From assembly GCF_012911565.1 (NCBI RefSeq), contig NZ_JAAMPU010000098.1:96339-160338 (forward strand): a stretch of DNA of 64,000 bases. Reading direction: 5' to 3'. This DNA is from Flavobacterium silvaticum (lineage in GTDB: Bacteria > Bacteroidota > Bacteroidia > Flavobacteriales > Flavobacteriaceae). The notes under the pieces are model-generated. The model saw only the letters and a list, made by a program, of their open reading frames with translations, did no database searches and was not told where the DNA came from. Shown piece by piece: positions 18,767-26,407 of this stretch (position 1 is the first letter of the stretch; each line of letters opens with the position of its first letter). The position numbers and the translations under genes were made by a program.

Positions 18767-19789
18767 ATGAACGAGAATCTCGATCCAACCAACAACAGGT
18801 TCAATCCAGAGGAAATGGACCTCGAAAGAAAATTGCGTCCGTTAAGTTTCGATGACTTTTCGGGCCAGGATCATGTACTCGACAACCTCAAGGTTTTTGT
18901 GGCAGCGGCAAATCAACGTAATGAGGCGCTTGACCATTCTCTTTTCCACGGTCCGCCGGGTTTAGGGAAAACCACGTTAGCAAATATCCTGGCGAACGAA
19001 CTTGGCGTCGGTATCAAAATAACATCGGGTCCTGTTCTTGACAAGCCAGGCGATCTGGCCGGTTTGCTTACGAATCTGGAAGAGCGCGATGTATTGTTCA
19101 TAGATGAAATCCACCGGTTGAGTCCGATAGTAGAAGAGTATCTGTATTCGGCTATGGAAGATTTCAAGATCGACATCATGATCGAATCGGGACCGAATGC
19201 ACGATCCGTCCAAATCAACCTCAATCCGTTTACATTAGTAGGAGCGACTACACGTTCCGGTTTGCTTACGGCACCAATGCGTGCCCGTTTCGGAATCCAG
19301 TCGCGTCTTGAATATTATAACACCGAACTGCTTTCGACCATCATCCAACGTTCGGCCATGATTCTCAAAGTTCCAATTTCAATGGAAGCCGCCATCGAGA
19401 TTGCAGGCCGAAGCCGCGGAACACCCCGTATCGCAAACGCCCTTTTGCGTCGCGTGCGCGATTTTGCCCAAATCAAAGGCAATGGCAAAATAGATGTCGA
19501 AATTGCCAAATATGCTTTGAAAGCGCTCAACGTAGATGCACACGGCCTCGACGAAATGGACAACAAAATCCTCAAGACACTTATTGATAAGTTCAAAGGC
19601 GGCCCGGTAGGTTTGACCACATTGGCGACGGCTGTTTCGGAAAACGGTGAAACCATAGAAGAAGTCTACGAGCCGTTCCTGATACAGGAAGGTTTCCTCA
19701 TGCGAACACCGCGTGGACGTGAAGCTACAGAAAAAGCCTATCGTCATTTAGGTCGTATCCGGACAGATTATCAGGGCGGACTTTTTTGA
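18767..19789 (+). CDS. ruvB: Holliday junction branch migration helicase RuvB
   Basis: AAA+ motor that drives Holliday junction migration with RuvA. The 340-residue protein has Walker [10 protein letters not shown] (62-70), Walker B FIDEIHRL, sensor 1 and arginine finger region [19 protein letters not shown], and the C-terminal winged-helix domain (about 260-335, with [15 protein letters not shown]). Length matches the family. It lies 28 bases after the GNAT pair, and is far from ruvA (28769), so ruvA and ruvB are unlinked here. Convergent with the next minus-strand gene with only four bases between. Confidence 0.97.
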   Translation: MNENLDPTNNRFNPEEMDLERKLRPLSFDDFSGQDHVLDNLKVFVAAANQRNEALDHSLFHGPPGLGKTTLANILANELGVGIKITSGPVLDKPGDLAGLLTNLEERDVLFIDEIHRLSPIVEEYLYSAMEDFKIDIMIESGPNARSVQINLNPFTLVGATTRSGLLTAPMRARFGIQSRLEYYNTELLSTIIQRSAMILKVPISMEAAIEIAGRSRGTPRIANALLRRVRDFAQIKGNGKIDVEIAKYALKALNVDAHGLDEMDNKILKTLIDKFKGGPVGLTTLATAVSENGETIEEVYEPFLIQEGFLMRTPRGREATEKAYRHLGRIRTDYQGGLF

Positions 19790-19793
19790 TTCG

Positions 19794-20399
19794 TCAGTAG
19801 AACTTCATCTCGAAAAGCAGATAATGTTCGATGCCTAGATTTTTCCCCCAGTTTTCCATATCGGCATCGGCATCGACCTCACACCACGATTTGCTGCCGT
19901 CTTTATGTTCGGTCGGAAGTATGCAGGCAAACGCATAAAACGGCTTTCCGAAATTGATCTTAGATAGCGTTCCGGAGTCACGCAGGCTGTAAGCGTCAGA
20001 TTTGGTGCATTTGAAATTCCGGTTGATGCCGAACCGTTCAAAGAAGAATTGAACGCGTAAATTCTTTTCAGATGTCTTTCCACTCATAATCCGGAACGCC
20101 AGCGTGTCTTTGCCAATCCGGAATACTTCGTGTTGACGGGAATCGAAGATCGTATCGGTCTTTTTGATTTTACCCTTCCAGAATTCCTTCGAGACAATAT
20201 AATAATTCTTATTCTTTAGCTGCTCCCCAGAAATGCTGACTTTGTAGTAATCCATTCCCTGAAAATCCAATATGTCGCGCAATTCTTTCTTGTCGAATGA
20301 TCCTTTGCTGGACATGACCAGTTTGTCGTTCTGTGAGATTCCGCTAAAACAGCCAAGGCAAAATGCCATGATGCAACAGATTTTTTTGAATGTATCCAT
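19794..20399 (-). CDS. Secreted protein of unknown function beside a two-component system
   Basis: No family recognised. The 201-residue product has a signal peptide (KKICCIMAFCLGCFSGISQ) and then a soluble domain with several isolated Lys/Asp-rich strands; no further membrane segment. The start at 20399 is chosen because it begins the signal peptide; upstream in-frame codons overlap a -7-like site. It is divergent from the histidine kinase gene and shares with it a 123-base intergenic region containing repeated AGGTTAA elements, so it may be a target of that system (inference). Confidence 0.65.
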   Translation of the reverse strand: MDTFKKICCIMAFCLGCFSGISQNDKLVMSSKGSFDKKELRDILDFQGMDYYKVSISGEQLKNKNYYIVSKEFWKGKIKKTDTIFDSRQHEVFRIGKDTLAFRIMSGKTSEKNLRVQFFFERFGINRNFKCTKSDAYSLRDSGTLSKINFGKPFYAFACILPTEHKDGSKSWCEVDADADMENWGKNLGIEHYLLFEMKFY

Positions 20400-20414
20400 G
20401 TGATGTTTTTTTGC

Positions 20415-20422
20415 CAAATCTA
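20415..20422 (-). promoter_or_regulatory. -7 element of the secreted unknown gene
   Basis: CAAATCTA on the plus strand reads TAGATTTG on the minus strand, fitting TAnnTTTG, 15 bases upstream of the start at 20399. No TTG at the usual distance; the repeats at 20443-20481 lie just upstream, as for an activator-dependent promoter. Confidence 0.4.
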
Positions 20423-20442
20423 AACTGACGTAAATCGGAATC

Positions 20443-20481
20443 AGGTTAACACTCCCATAAACAAGGTTAATTAGTGTTAAC
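20443..20481. promoter_or_regulatory. Operator-like repeats between divergent genes
   Basis: AGGTTAA occurs at 20443-20449 and 20464-20470, 21 bases apart (two helical turns) on the same strand, and GTTAACACT (20445-20453) is the inverse complement of AGTGTTAAC (20473-20481). The cluster lies just upstream of both divergent promoters, where an OmpR-type regulator would bind. Confidence 0.45.
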
Positions 20482-20484
20482 GCT

Positions 20485-20518
20485 TTGGCCTGTTTTTTTG
20501 ACTGATGCCTTACTTTTG
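20485..20518 (+). promoter_or_regulatory. Promoter of the histidine kinase gene
   Basis: TTG (20485-20487), 23 bases, then TACTTTTG (20511-20518), fitting TTG-N17-23-TAnnTTTG. The ATG at 20523 follows after only four bases, the same layout as ruvB, so the transcript may be leaderless. Confidence 0.5.
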
Positions 20519-20522
20519 GGTC

Positions 20523-21968
20523 ATGGGTAAAAACATAATCCGGATTGTTTCACTAATGGCCGTTTGTGTCGTCGGGATTGCCTTCCTGCAGTTTTTTTAC
20601 AGCTGGCAGAGTTACCAGGTAGAGAAAAGAACTTTTGTCCGGAACACCAATGAGGCGTTTGCCATTGCCGTAGATTCTTCCTTTTCAATCCGCTACGAAC
20701 AGATTGCCGCCGAATTCCGCACCTGGATTTCAGATACCGGCTACATCCGTATTTCGACCCACATCAATCCCACCGAAAAAGTCACTGTCTTTACCATGGC
20801 CCAGGTTCATCCAGTCGGAAAAGGGCTGGACCAGATTTCAATGAGCCTGGACAATTTCCGGAAACGGCTTGATACCATAACCCCGGAAGCCAGGGATGTG
20901 TTTATCGAACACATGGTAAGTGTTGCCCGGAACGACATTAAGAACGGCTATGTTTTTTATTATACGCAGCAATTGGGTAAACGACTGGATAAAATCCGTT
21001 TCCATGTTCCGCTTGACACGGCAATTGTCAGGAAACAGTTCCAGATGCAATTGAAAAAGCGCGGTATCATACTGGATTTTAGCCTCAACCCGCAAAAATC
21101 GAATGCCGCTTCTTTCAGGACAGATAAAAAGAATATCGCAGTCCGGACCAATGTGACACCTCAATGGATTTACGCAACTTTCAATGATTCCGGATTTTTT
21201 GTATTCAAACAACTCAAATGGGCAATCCTTGGAAGTGTCGCATTGCTATTGTTGACGTTGTTCTGTTTTGCATACACGCTGCGACTGCTTTTGACCCAAC
21301 AAAAACTGGCTCAGATAAAAGATGATTTCATCAACAATATGACCCATGAATTGCACACGCCCCTTGCTTCATTGACTGTCACCGCCGAATCACTCAAAAA
21401 ATTCGCACACGATCAGGAAAGCCGCAATTCCTATCTCGATATTATTTTGCATCAGGTCAAACGGCTTGGGATACTGACTTCTGAAATACTCGATGCGGCT
21501 AAAGTCGGGGTTTTGGTGAATCAGGATAAAAAGGAACTGATGATAGCAAATGTCATTAATGATGTAATTCTTCATTTTCCGAATACCCATATCCGTTACG
21601 AAAAGAATCTGGCAGGAACAGCCCTGACAGGAAATGAGGTGGAACTTCGGAAAGCTTTATGCAATATTATTGACAATGCCATTAAATATTCCAACAAGCC
21701 ATCGGTTGAAATCGGCATAAAAACCAATGAAACCGCCAAGCATGTATTCATTGAAATCGCCGACAACGGCCCCGGAATTCCAGTAGCCGAAAGGGAAAAG
21801 GTATTTGATGCATTTTACAGGATCGGCCAGGGAAACCGGCACGATGTCAAAGGTTTTGGCCTCGGTTTGAATTATGTCCATAAAGTCATTTTGAAACACA
21901 ACGGAACCATTTCAGTATCAGGCAATCCGGAATCTGGAGCCGTATTCACTATCAAACTTCCCAAATGA
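20523..21968 (+). CDS. Membrane sensor histidine kinase
   Basis: Sensor of a two-component system. The 481-residue protein has a first membrane helix (about 5-25), a periplasmic sensor region of about 210 residues with no recognised domain, a second helix (about 237-258), a HisKA domain with phospho-acceptor H275 in MTHELHTPLASLT, and a HATPase domain with N box (IIDNAIKYSN), G1 (DNGPGIP) and G2 (GFGLGLNYV). ATG 20523 is preferred over ATG 20505 because the latter lies upstream of the -7 element. The stop overlaps the regulator start (ATGA at 21965-21968), so kinase and regulator are made together. Confidence 0.92.
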   Translation: MGKNIIRIVSLMAVCVVGIAFLQFFYSWQSYQVEKRTFVRNTNEAFAIAVDSSFSIRYEQIAAEFRTWISDTGYIRISTHINPTEKVTVFTMAQVHPVGKGLDQISMSLDNFRKRLDTITPEARDVFIEHMVSVARNDIKNGYVFYYTQQLGKRLDKIRFHVPLDTAIVRKQFQMQLKKRGIILDFSLNPQKSNAASFRTDKKNIAVRTNVTPQWIYATFNDSGFFVFKQLKWAILGSVALLLLTLFCFAYTLRLLLTQQKLAQIKDDFINNMTHELHTPLASLTVTAESLKKFAHDQESRNSYLDIILHQVKRLGILTSEILDAAKVGVLVNQDKKELMIANVINDVILHFPNTHIRYEKNLAGTALTGNEVELRKALCNIIDNAIKYSNKPSVEIGIKTNETAKHVFIEIADNGPGIPVAEREKVFDAFYRIGQGNRHDVKGFGLGLNYVHKVILKHNGTISVSGNPESGAVFTIKLPK

Positions 21969-22645
21969 GGCAACAGCCACACATACTTTTTGCAGAAGAT
22001 GAACTTTTTCTTGGCAAGGTCGTCAGCGAAAGCCTTGAAAAAGAAGGTTATCACGTAGACTGGGCCACTGACGGAAAAGCCGCTATCACCAATTTTGCCG
22101 CTTCAAAATACAGCATCTGCCTGCTCGATGTCATGCTTCCGGAAATAGACGGATTTACCCTCGCGGCAAAAATCCGGAGGATAGACCCGGCCGTCCCTAT
22201 ACTTTTCCTTACGGCCCGCGACGGAATTGCCGACGTAAAGACCGGATACGCCAGCGGAGGGAACGATTACCTAAAAAAACCGTTCAGCCTGGACGAACTT
22301 TTTCTCCGGATTTCAGAACTGCTCAGGCGTTCGGCTCCTGTTTTGGCCGAGGGAACAAAAATTGGGAAATTTACGTTTGAACACAAAAAGCTCAGGTTGA
22401 CCGATGAATACGGCAATGTCGCGAAACTTTCCAACCGGGAATGTGAATTGCTACTGCTTTTGCTCAAAAACCGAAACGAAATCCTCGACCGGAAATTTGC
22501 GCTGCTCACGCTTTGGGGCGACGAAAATTTCTTCACCGCAAGAAGCATGGACGTTTATATTACCAAACTGCGTAAAAAGCTTTCAGCCGATCCGTCGGTG
22601 GAAATCGTGAACCTCAGGGGTTTTGGATACAAACTAATCTATTGA
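21965..22645 (+). CDS. OmpR/PhoB-family response regulator
   Basis: DNA-binding partner of the upstream kinase. The 226-residue protein has a receiver domain (about 5-118) with acidic pocket AEDE (10-13), phospho-acceptor D55 in CLLDVMLPE, T83 and K105, then a winged-helix DNA-binding domain (about 130-226) with LSNRECELLLLL and the closing NLRGFGYKLIY. OmpR-type regulators usually bind tandem direct repeats; a candidate site lies upstream of the kinase gene (20443-20481), which would mean autoregulation. Confidence 0.93.
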   Translation: MRQQPHILFAEDELFLGKVVSESLEKEGYHVDWATDGKAAITNFAASKYSICLLDVMLPEIDGFTLAAKIRRIDPAVPILFLTARDGIADVKTGYASGGNDYLKKPFSLDELFLRISELLRRSAPVLAEGTKIGKFTFEHKKLRLTDEYGNVAKLSNRECELLLLLLKNRNEILDRKFALLTLWGDENFFTARSMDVYITKLRKKLSADPSVEIVNLRGFGYKLIY

Positions 22646-22673
22646 TTTGGGTTTCAGGTTTTGACTACCTTTG
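22642..22673 (+). promoter_or_regulatory. Promoter of queG
   Basis: TTG (22642-22644), 21 bases, then TACCTTTG (22666-22673), fitting TTG-N17-23-TAnnTTTG. The site begins at the response-regulator stop codon and predicts a leader of roughly 170 bases containing the GC-rich element. Confidence 0.55.
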
Positions 22674-22689
22674 CGGTTGCTTGTTTTAA

Positions 22690-22840
22690 TGGCGTGCCGC
22701 CGGCCAACAAAAGCTACGGCTGAAGCCTAGTTTTGTAAGGCCGCCGTCGGGCAGGAACCACTCGCTGTGTCGGGCGGCGCCTGCGGCCTCGCGCCACCCG
22801 ACACGAGCTCACACAACTGGTTCCGTCCCTTACGCGGGCT
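22690..22840. repeat. GC-rich structured intergenic element before queG
   Basis: This stretch is visibly richer in G+C than its neighbours and holds two nested hairpins. Hairpin A: ACAAAA/TTTTGT enclosing CTA/TAG and GGC/GCC (about 22709-22738). Hairpin B: outer stem GGAACCA (22754-22760)/TGGTTCC (22818-22824), inner stem GTGTCGGG-C-GGCGC (22767-22780) pairing with GCGCC-A-CCCGACAC (22791-22804). It could be a structured leader RNA or one copy of a dispersed intergenic repeat; a single copy in the window cannot decide. Confidence 0.6.
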
Positions 22841-22852
22841 CATCGTTTGCAA

Positions 22853-23779
22853 ATGAAATCCACGACCCAGAAAAATACCGCATTCATCAAATCCGAAGCA
22901 AAACGCCTCGGCTTTCTTTCGTGCGGTATTTCCAAAGCGGGTTTCCTCGAAGAAGAAGCGCCGCGACTCGAAGCCTGGCTCAACCAAAACAGACATGGCC
23001 AGATGTCGTATATGGAAAATCATTTCGACAAACGCCTCGACCCGACCAAACTCGTCGAAGGTTCCAAAAGCGTGGTTTCGCTGCTGCTCAATTATTATCC
23101 GTCGGAAATCCAAAACCCGGAATCATATAAAATCTCCAAATACGCTTACGGCCAGGATTATCATTTTGTCATCAAGGAGAAATTGCGTGAACTTCTGGAA
23201 AGCATCCGCACGGAAATTGGTGATGTGGACGGACGCGCTTTCGTAGATTCGGCTCCGGTTCTCGATAAAGCCTGGGCGGCCAAAAGCGGACTCGGCTGGA
23301 TTGGCAAGAATTCGAACTTGCTCAGCAAGCAGGTTGGCTCTTTTTTCTTTATCGCCGAACTTATCATTGACCTCGACCTCGAACATGACCACGCGGTCAC
23401 AGACCATTGCGGTTCGTGTACGGCCTGTCTCGATGCCTGCCCAACCGAAGCCATCATAGCTCCTTATGTAGTCGACGGCAGCAAATGCATTTCCTATTTC
23501 ACCATCGAACTCAAGGAAAACATCCCGATTGAAATGAAAGGCAAATTCGACGATTGGGTTTTCGGTTGCGATGTGTGCCAGGATGTATGTCCGTGGAACC
23601 GGTTTTCAAAATCGCACAACGAACCCTTGTTCAACCCGAATCCGGAATTACTGTCGATGGCAAAAAAAGACTGGGAAGAAATCACGAGGGAGACGTTTCA
23701 GGCCGTATTTAAAAATTCGGCGGTCAAACGTACCAAGCTCGAAGGTCTCGAACGCAACATCAGGTTCGTCAAAGAATAA
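22853..23779 (+). CDS. queG: Epoxyqueuosine reductase QueG
   Basis: Cobalamin-dependent enzyme that reduces epoxyqueuosine to queuosine in the wobble position of GUN-anticodon tRNAs. The 308-residue protein has the catalytic Asp region [20 protein letters not shown] (Asp132) and two ferredoxin-like cysteine groups: C186-x2-C-x2-C-x3-C196 ([11 protein letters not shown]) with C212, and C239-x2-C-x3-C246 ([11 protein letters not shown]). ATG 22853 is used; TTG 22847 is the only nearby alternative. The gene lacks the C-terminal HEAT repeat of longer versions, which is common. The structured element lies in its leader. Confidence 0.94.
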   Translation: MKSTTQKNTAFIKSEAKRLGFLSCGISKAGFLEEEAPRLEAWLNQNRHGQMSYMENHFDKRLDPTKLVEGSKSVVSLLLNYYPSEIQNPESYKISKYAYGQDYHFVIKEKLRELLESIRTEIGDVDGRAFVDSAPVLDKAWAAKSGLGWIGKNSNLLSKQVGSFFFIAELIIDLDLEHDHAVTDHCGSCTACLDACPTEAIIAPYVVDGSKCISYFTIELKENIPIEMKGKFDDWVFGCDVCQDVCPWNRFSKSHNEPLFNPNPELLSMAKKDWEEITRETFQAVFKNSAVKRTKLEGLERNIRFVKE

Positions 23780-23831
23780 TAGGTTGACTTGGCCAAGAAT
23801 TCAGGAATTCATATTGCATTCTCGTTCCAAT

Positions 23832-23856
23832 TGCCGATTTTTACTTACAATCGGCA
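23832..23856 (+). repeat. Inverted repeat just before the AsmA-like gene
   Basis: TGCCGATT (23832-23839) and AATCGGCA (23849-23856) are perfect inverse complements with a nine-base loop, ending four bases before the start ATG at 23861. There is no T run, so it is not a typical terminator. Confidence 0.5.
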
Positions 23857-23860
23857 GCGA

Positions 23861-26338
23861 ATGAAAAAGATAACGGACAAGGCGCGCAAGTCATTCCAAA
23901 AACGGCACTGGTGGAAATGGATTCTGGGCATTATCGTAGGTACTTTTCTCTTTTTAGGAATTGTGGTAGGCGCGGCTGCCTGGTACGTCAAAAGCCACGG
24001 GCCCGAAATCAAGGAAAAACTGCTGGCCAAACTCAATGAGAATCTCGATGGCGAACTGGTCATTGGCCAACTGGTTCCGGAGTTCTTCAATGGCTTTCCC
24101 AATTTGTCGCTTCGGTTGGAAGACGTGCACCTGAAGGACAAAAAATTCGCATCCCATCACAAAGAATTGCTTAAAGCCGGTTCGGTTGAAATCTCGGTCA
24201 ATGCGATGGCTTTGCTTCGGAAGAAAATCGACATCGTCAAAATAGGGATCAATGATGCATCGGTGTACATACTTACAGATTCTACTGGATACAGCAATAC
24301 GGCCATCTTCAAATCAAAGGACAACAAACCTGACGGAACCCGTAAAAGCATGCCGCAACTCAGGCGGTTTTCAATGCAGAATGTCAAATTCACGGCAGAC
24401 AACCAGCTTCGGAACAAACTGTTTGTGTACGACATTAAAAAACTCAAAGGCGGGCTTGACTATCATTCCGGGGGATTTTCCGCCTCGGCCGGCCTGAGGA
24501 CTTTCGCCGAAAGCATGAGTTTCAACAAGAGCCACGGCAGTTTCATGGATCATAAAATGGTCGAAGGCAATTTTGATGTCGATTATGATTCCGCGAAAAA
24601 AGAACTTGTCGTCAACCCCCGCCGGTTGGATATTGGGGGCGAAAAATTCATTATCGGGGCCAAATTTACATTCGGGGACAAAAGCGCACCTTTCGAAATC
24701 CATCTGATAACCAAAGAAATAGTGTGGAAGAACGCATCGGGTTTGTTGGCCAATAACATCCGTGAGAAACTGGATATGTTCGCCATTGAAAAACCCATTT
24801 TCGTGACGTGTGATATTGTGGGAGATCTTTCATCGGAACAAGATCCGCTGATTCTGGTAAAAGCGAAATGCCGTGACAATACACTGCATTCGCCCGGCGG
24901 AAACGTATATAAGTGTGCCTTCGATGGTTTGTTCACCAACAGGCTTGTAGCGGGCAAAGGGACCGTCGATGAAAATTCGAGCATCATTCTGACAAATTTT
25001 TCAGGTGAATACGGAACGATTCCTTTTAAGATGAGTCGTTTCTCGATTGACAACCTCGTCGATCCGATTGCGAAGGGGAAAGTCAGCGGGAATTTTCCGG
25101 TAGATAGGATCAACAGCGTCATTGACAAAGAGTTGCTTTTGTTCAAATCCGGAACGGCAGCTTTCAATGTAGATTTTGTGGCCGATATCAACAACTATAA
25201 ACTGATCCGACCATTGGTTAAAGGGAAAGTCGATGTAATTGGTGGCGAATTGGATTACGTCCCGCGCAATATGAAGTTCCGGAATGTCAACATCGATTTG
25301 TTGTTTACTGATCAGGAACTGCAAATCCGCAAACTTGGAATGAACACAGGCAAAAGCGTGTTCAACGTAAGCGGCCAAATCGATAATTTCCTCAAGCTGT
25401 ATTACAACGATCCAAAATTACTCAAAGCCGATATCTCTTTGTACAGCCAAGAGTTTTTCCTAGCCGAAATGCTTTCTTACATCGAACCGAAAAAAGCAAA
25501 GAAAAAAGTCGTTAAAAAGCCCGGGAATTTCACGAACGAACTGGCTGAATTCATCGACCAAAGCAATCTCAATATTGCGCTCAAGGTTGACAAATTGCAT
25601 TTCAGGAACTTCCTGGCATCTGACGTGCGCGCAAAGGTGACAGTGTCCGATGAAAAAATCCAGATTCAAAACACACGCCTCAATCATGCCGATGGAACCA
25701 TGATAGTCCACGGTTTGCTCAATCGCGGGCAAAAAACGAATCCGTATACCATGGATGCTACCATTACCGGAGTCAATATCAGGAAATTCTTTGGTGAATT
25801 CGATAATTTCGGGATGAAGACCCTCACCGGTAAAAATCTGAGCGGAAAGTTCTATATGACCGCAAAATTGAACGGAAACATTCGCGAAAACGGAACCTTG
25901 CAACCCAACAGCATGCAAGGCACGGTCGATTTTACCCTTAAAAAAGGCGGACTGCAGCATTTTGAACCTTTAAAGAATATCGGCAAATTCGCTTTTCCAC
26001 ACCGCAACCTCGACACAATCCTGTTCAAAGACCTGAGCGGATCCTTTACATTTAAAGGCGATAAGGTTCACATAGCCCCGCTTTTTATCAGTTCGAGCCT
26101 GTTGAATATGGATATTTCAGGTACGTATTCGTTTGGAAAAGGGACGCTGATGTATGTAGATGTACCGTTGCGCGACCCCAAACGTGATAAGGGAATCACC
26201 AATGCCGAAGAACTCGCCAAACGCCGTAACCGCGGTGTCGTAGTGCATTTACTGGCAGCTGATGACGACAAAACCGGAGACGTGAAAATCAAGCTCGCAC
26301 TCGGAAAAAATCGTAATCAGAACAAAGAAGAACCGTGA
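23861..26338 (+). CDS. AsmA-family protein
   Basis: Large envelope protein with one N-terminal membrane helix and a long periplasmic body. The 825-residue product has a basic N-terminus (KKITDKARKSFQKRHWWKW), a helix at about 27-47 (ILGIIVGTFLFLGIVVGAA) and then the AsmA-type start IKEKLLAKLNENLDGELVIG, NFFNGFPNLSLRLEDVHLKD-like region, and repeated beta-rich segments to the end (late block LDTILFKDLSGSFTFKGD typical of AsmA C-termini). AsmA-like proteins form beta-rich grooves implicated in lipid transport between membranes. ATG 23861 is chosen as the start of the basic/hydrophobic N-terminus. 81 bases after queG. Confidence 0.85.
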   Translation: MKKITDKARKSFQKRHWWKWILGIIVGTFLFLGIVVGAAAWYVKSHGPEIKEKLLAKLNENLDGELVIGQLVPEFFNGFPNLSLRLEDVHLKDKKFASHHKELLKAGSVEISVNAMALLRKKIDIVKIGINDASVYILTDSTGYSNTAIFKSKDNKPDGTRKSMPQLRRFSMQNVKFTADNQLRNKLFVYDIKKLKGGLDYHSGGFSASAGLRTFAESMSFNKSHGSFMDHKMVEGNFDVDYDSAKKELVVNPRRLDIGGEKFIIGAKFTFGDKSAPFEIHLITKEIVWKNASGLLANNIREKLDMFAIEKPIFVTCDIVGDLSSEQDPLILVKAKCRDNTLHSPGGNVYKCAFDGLFTNRLVAGKGTVDENSSIILTNFSGEYGTIPFKMSRFSIDNLVDPIAKGKVSGNFPVDRINSVIDKELLLFKSGTAAFNVDFVADINNYKLIRPLVKGKVDVIGGELDYVPRNMKFRNVNIDLLFTDQELQIRKLGMNTGKSVFNVSGQIDNFLKLYYNDPKLLKADISLYSQEFFLAEMLSYIEPKKAKKKVVKKPGNFTNELAEFIDQSNLNIALKVDKLHFRNFLASDVRAKVTVSDEKIQIQNTRLNHADGTMIVHGLLNRGQKTNPYTMDATITGVNIRKFFGEFDNFGMKTLTGKNLSGKFYMTAKLNGNIRENGTLQPNSMQGTVDFTLKKGGLQHFEPLKNIGKFAFPHRNLDTILFKDLSGSFTFKGDKVHIAPLFISSSLLNMDISGTYSFGKGTLMYVDVPLRDPKRDKGITNAEELAKRRNRGVVVHLLAADDDKTGDVKIKLALGKNRNQNKEEP

Positions 26339-26375
26339 ACCGTCGATTTTTATAAGGTGGCAACTGAATAACTTT

Positions 26376-26383
26376 TACCTTTG
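26376..26383 (+). promoter_or_regulatory. -7 element of the malic enzyme gene
   Basis: TACCTTTG fits TAnnTTTG, 24 bases before the ATG at 26408; no good -33 element. Confidence 0.45.
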
Positions 26384-26407
26384 CAAGCCGCATTCTAATC
26401 TGTCAAG

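Noticed and set aside
18984..19789. ruvAB operon
   Set aside because: ruvB and ruvA are both present but about 9 kb apart with unrelated genes between, so they are not one operon here.
20505..20522. Earlier start (ATG 20505) for the histidine kinase
   Set aside because: It lies upstream of the best -7 element; the later ATG begins the membrane helix directly.
22690..22852. preQ1 riboswitch before queG
   Set aside because: The gene invites the idea, but the element is much longer and more GC-rich than known preQ1 aptamers and I see no matching motif; only a generic structured leader or repeat is claimed.
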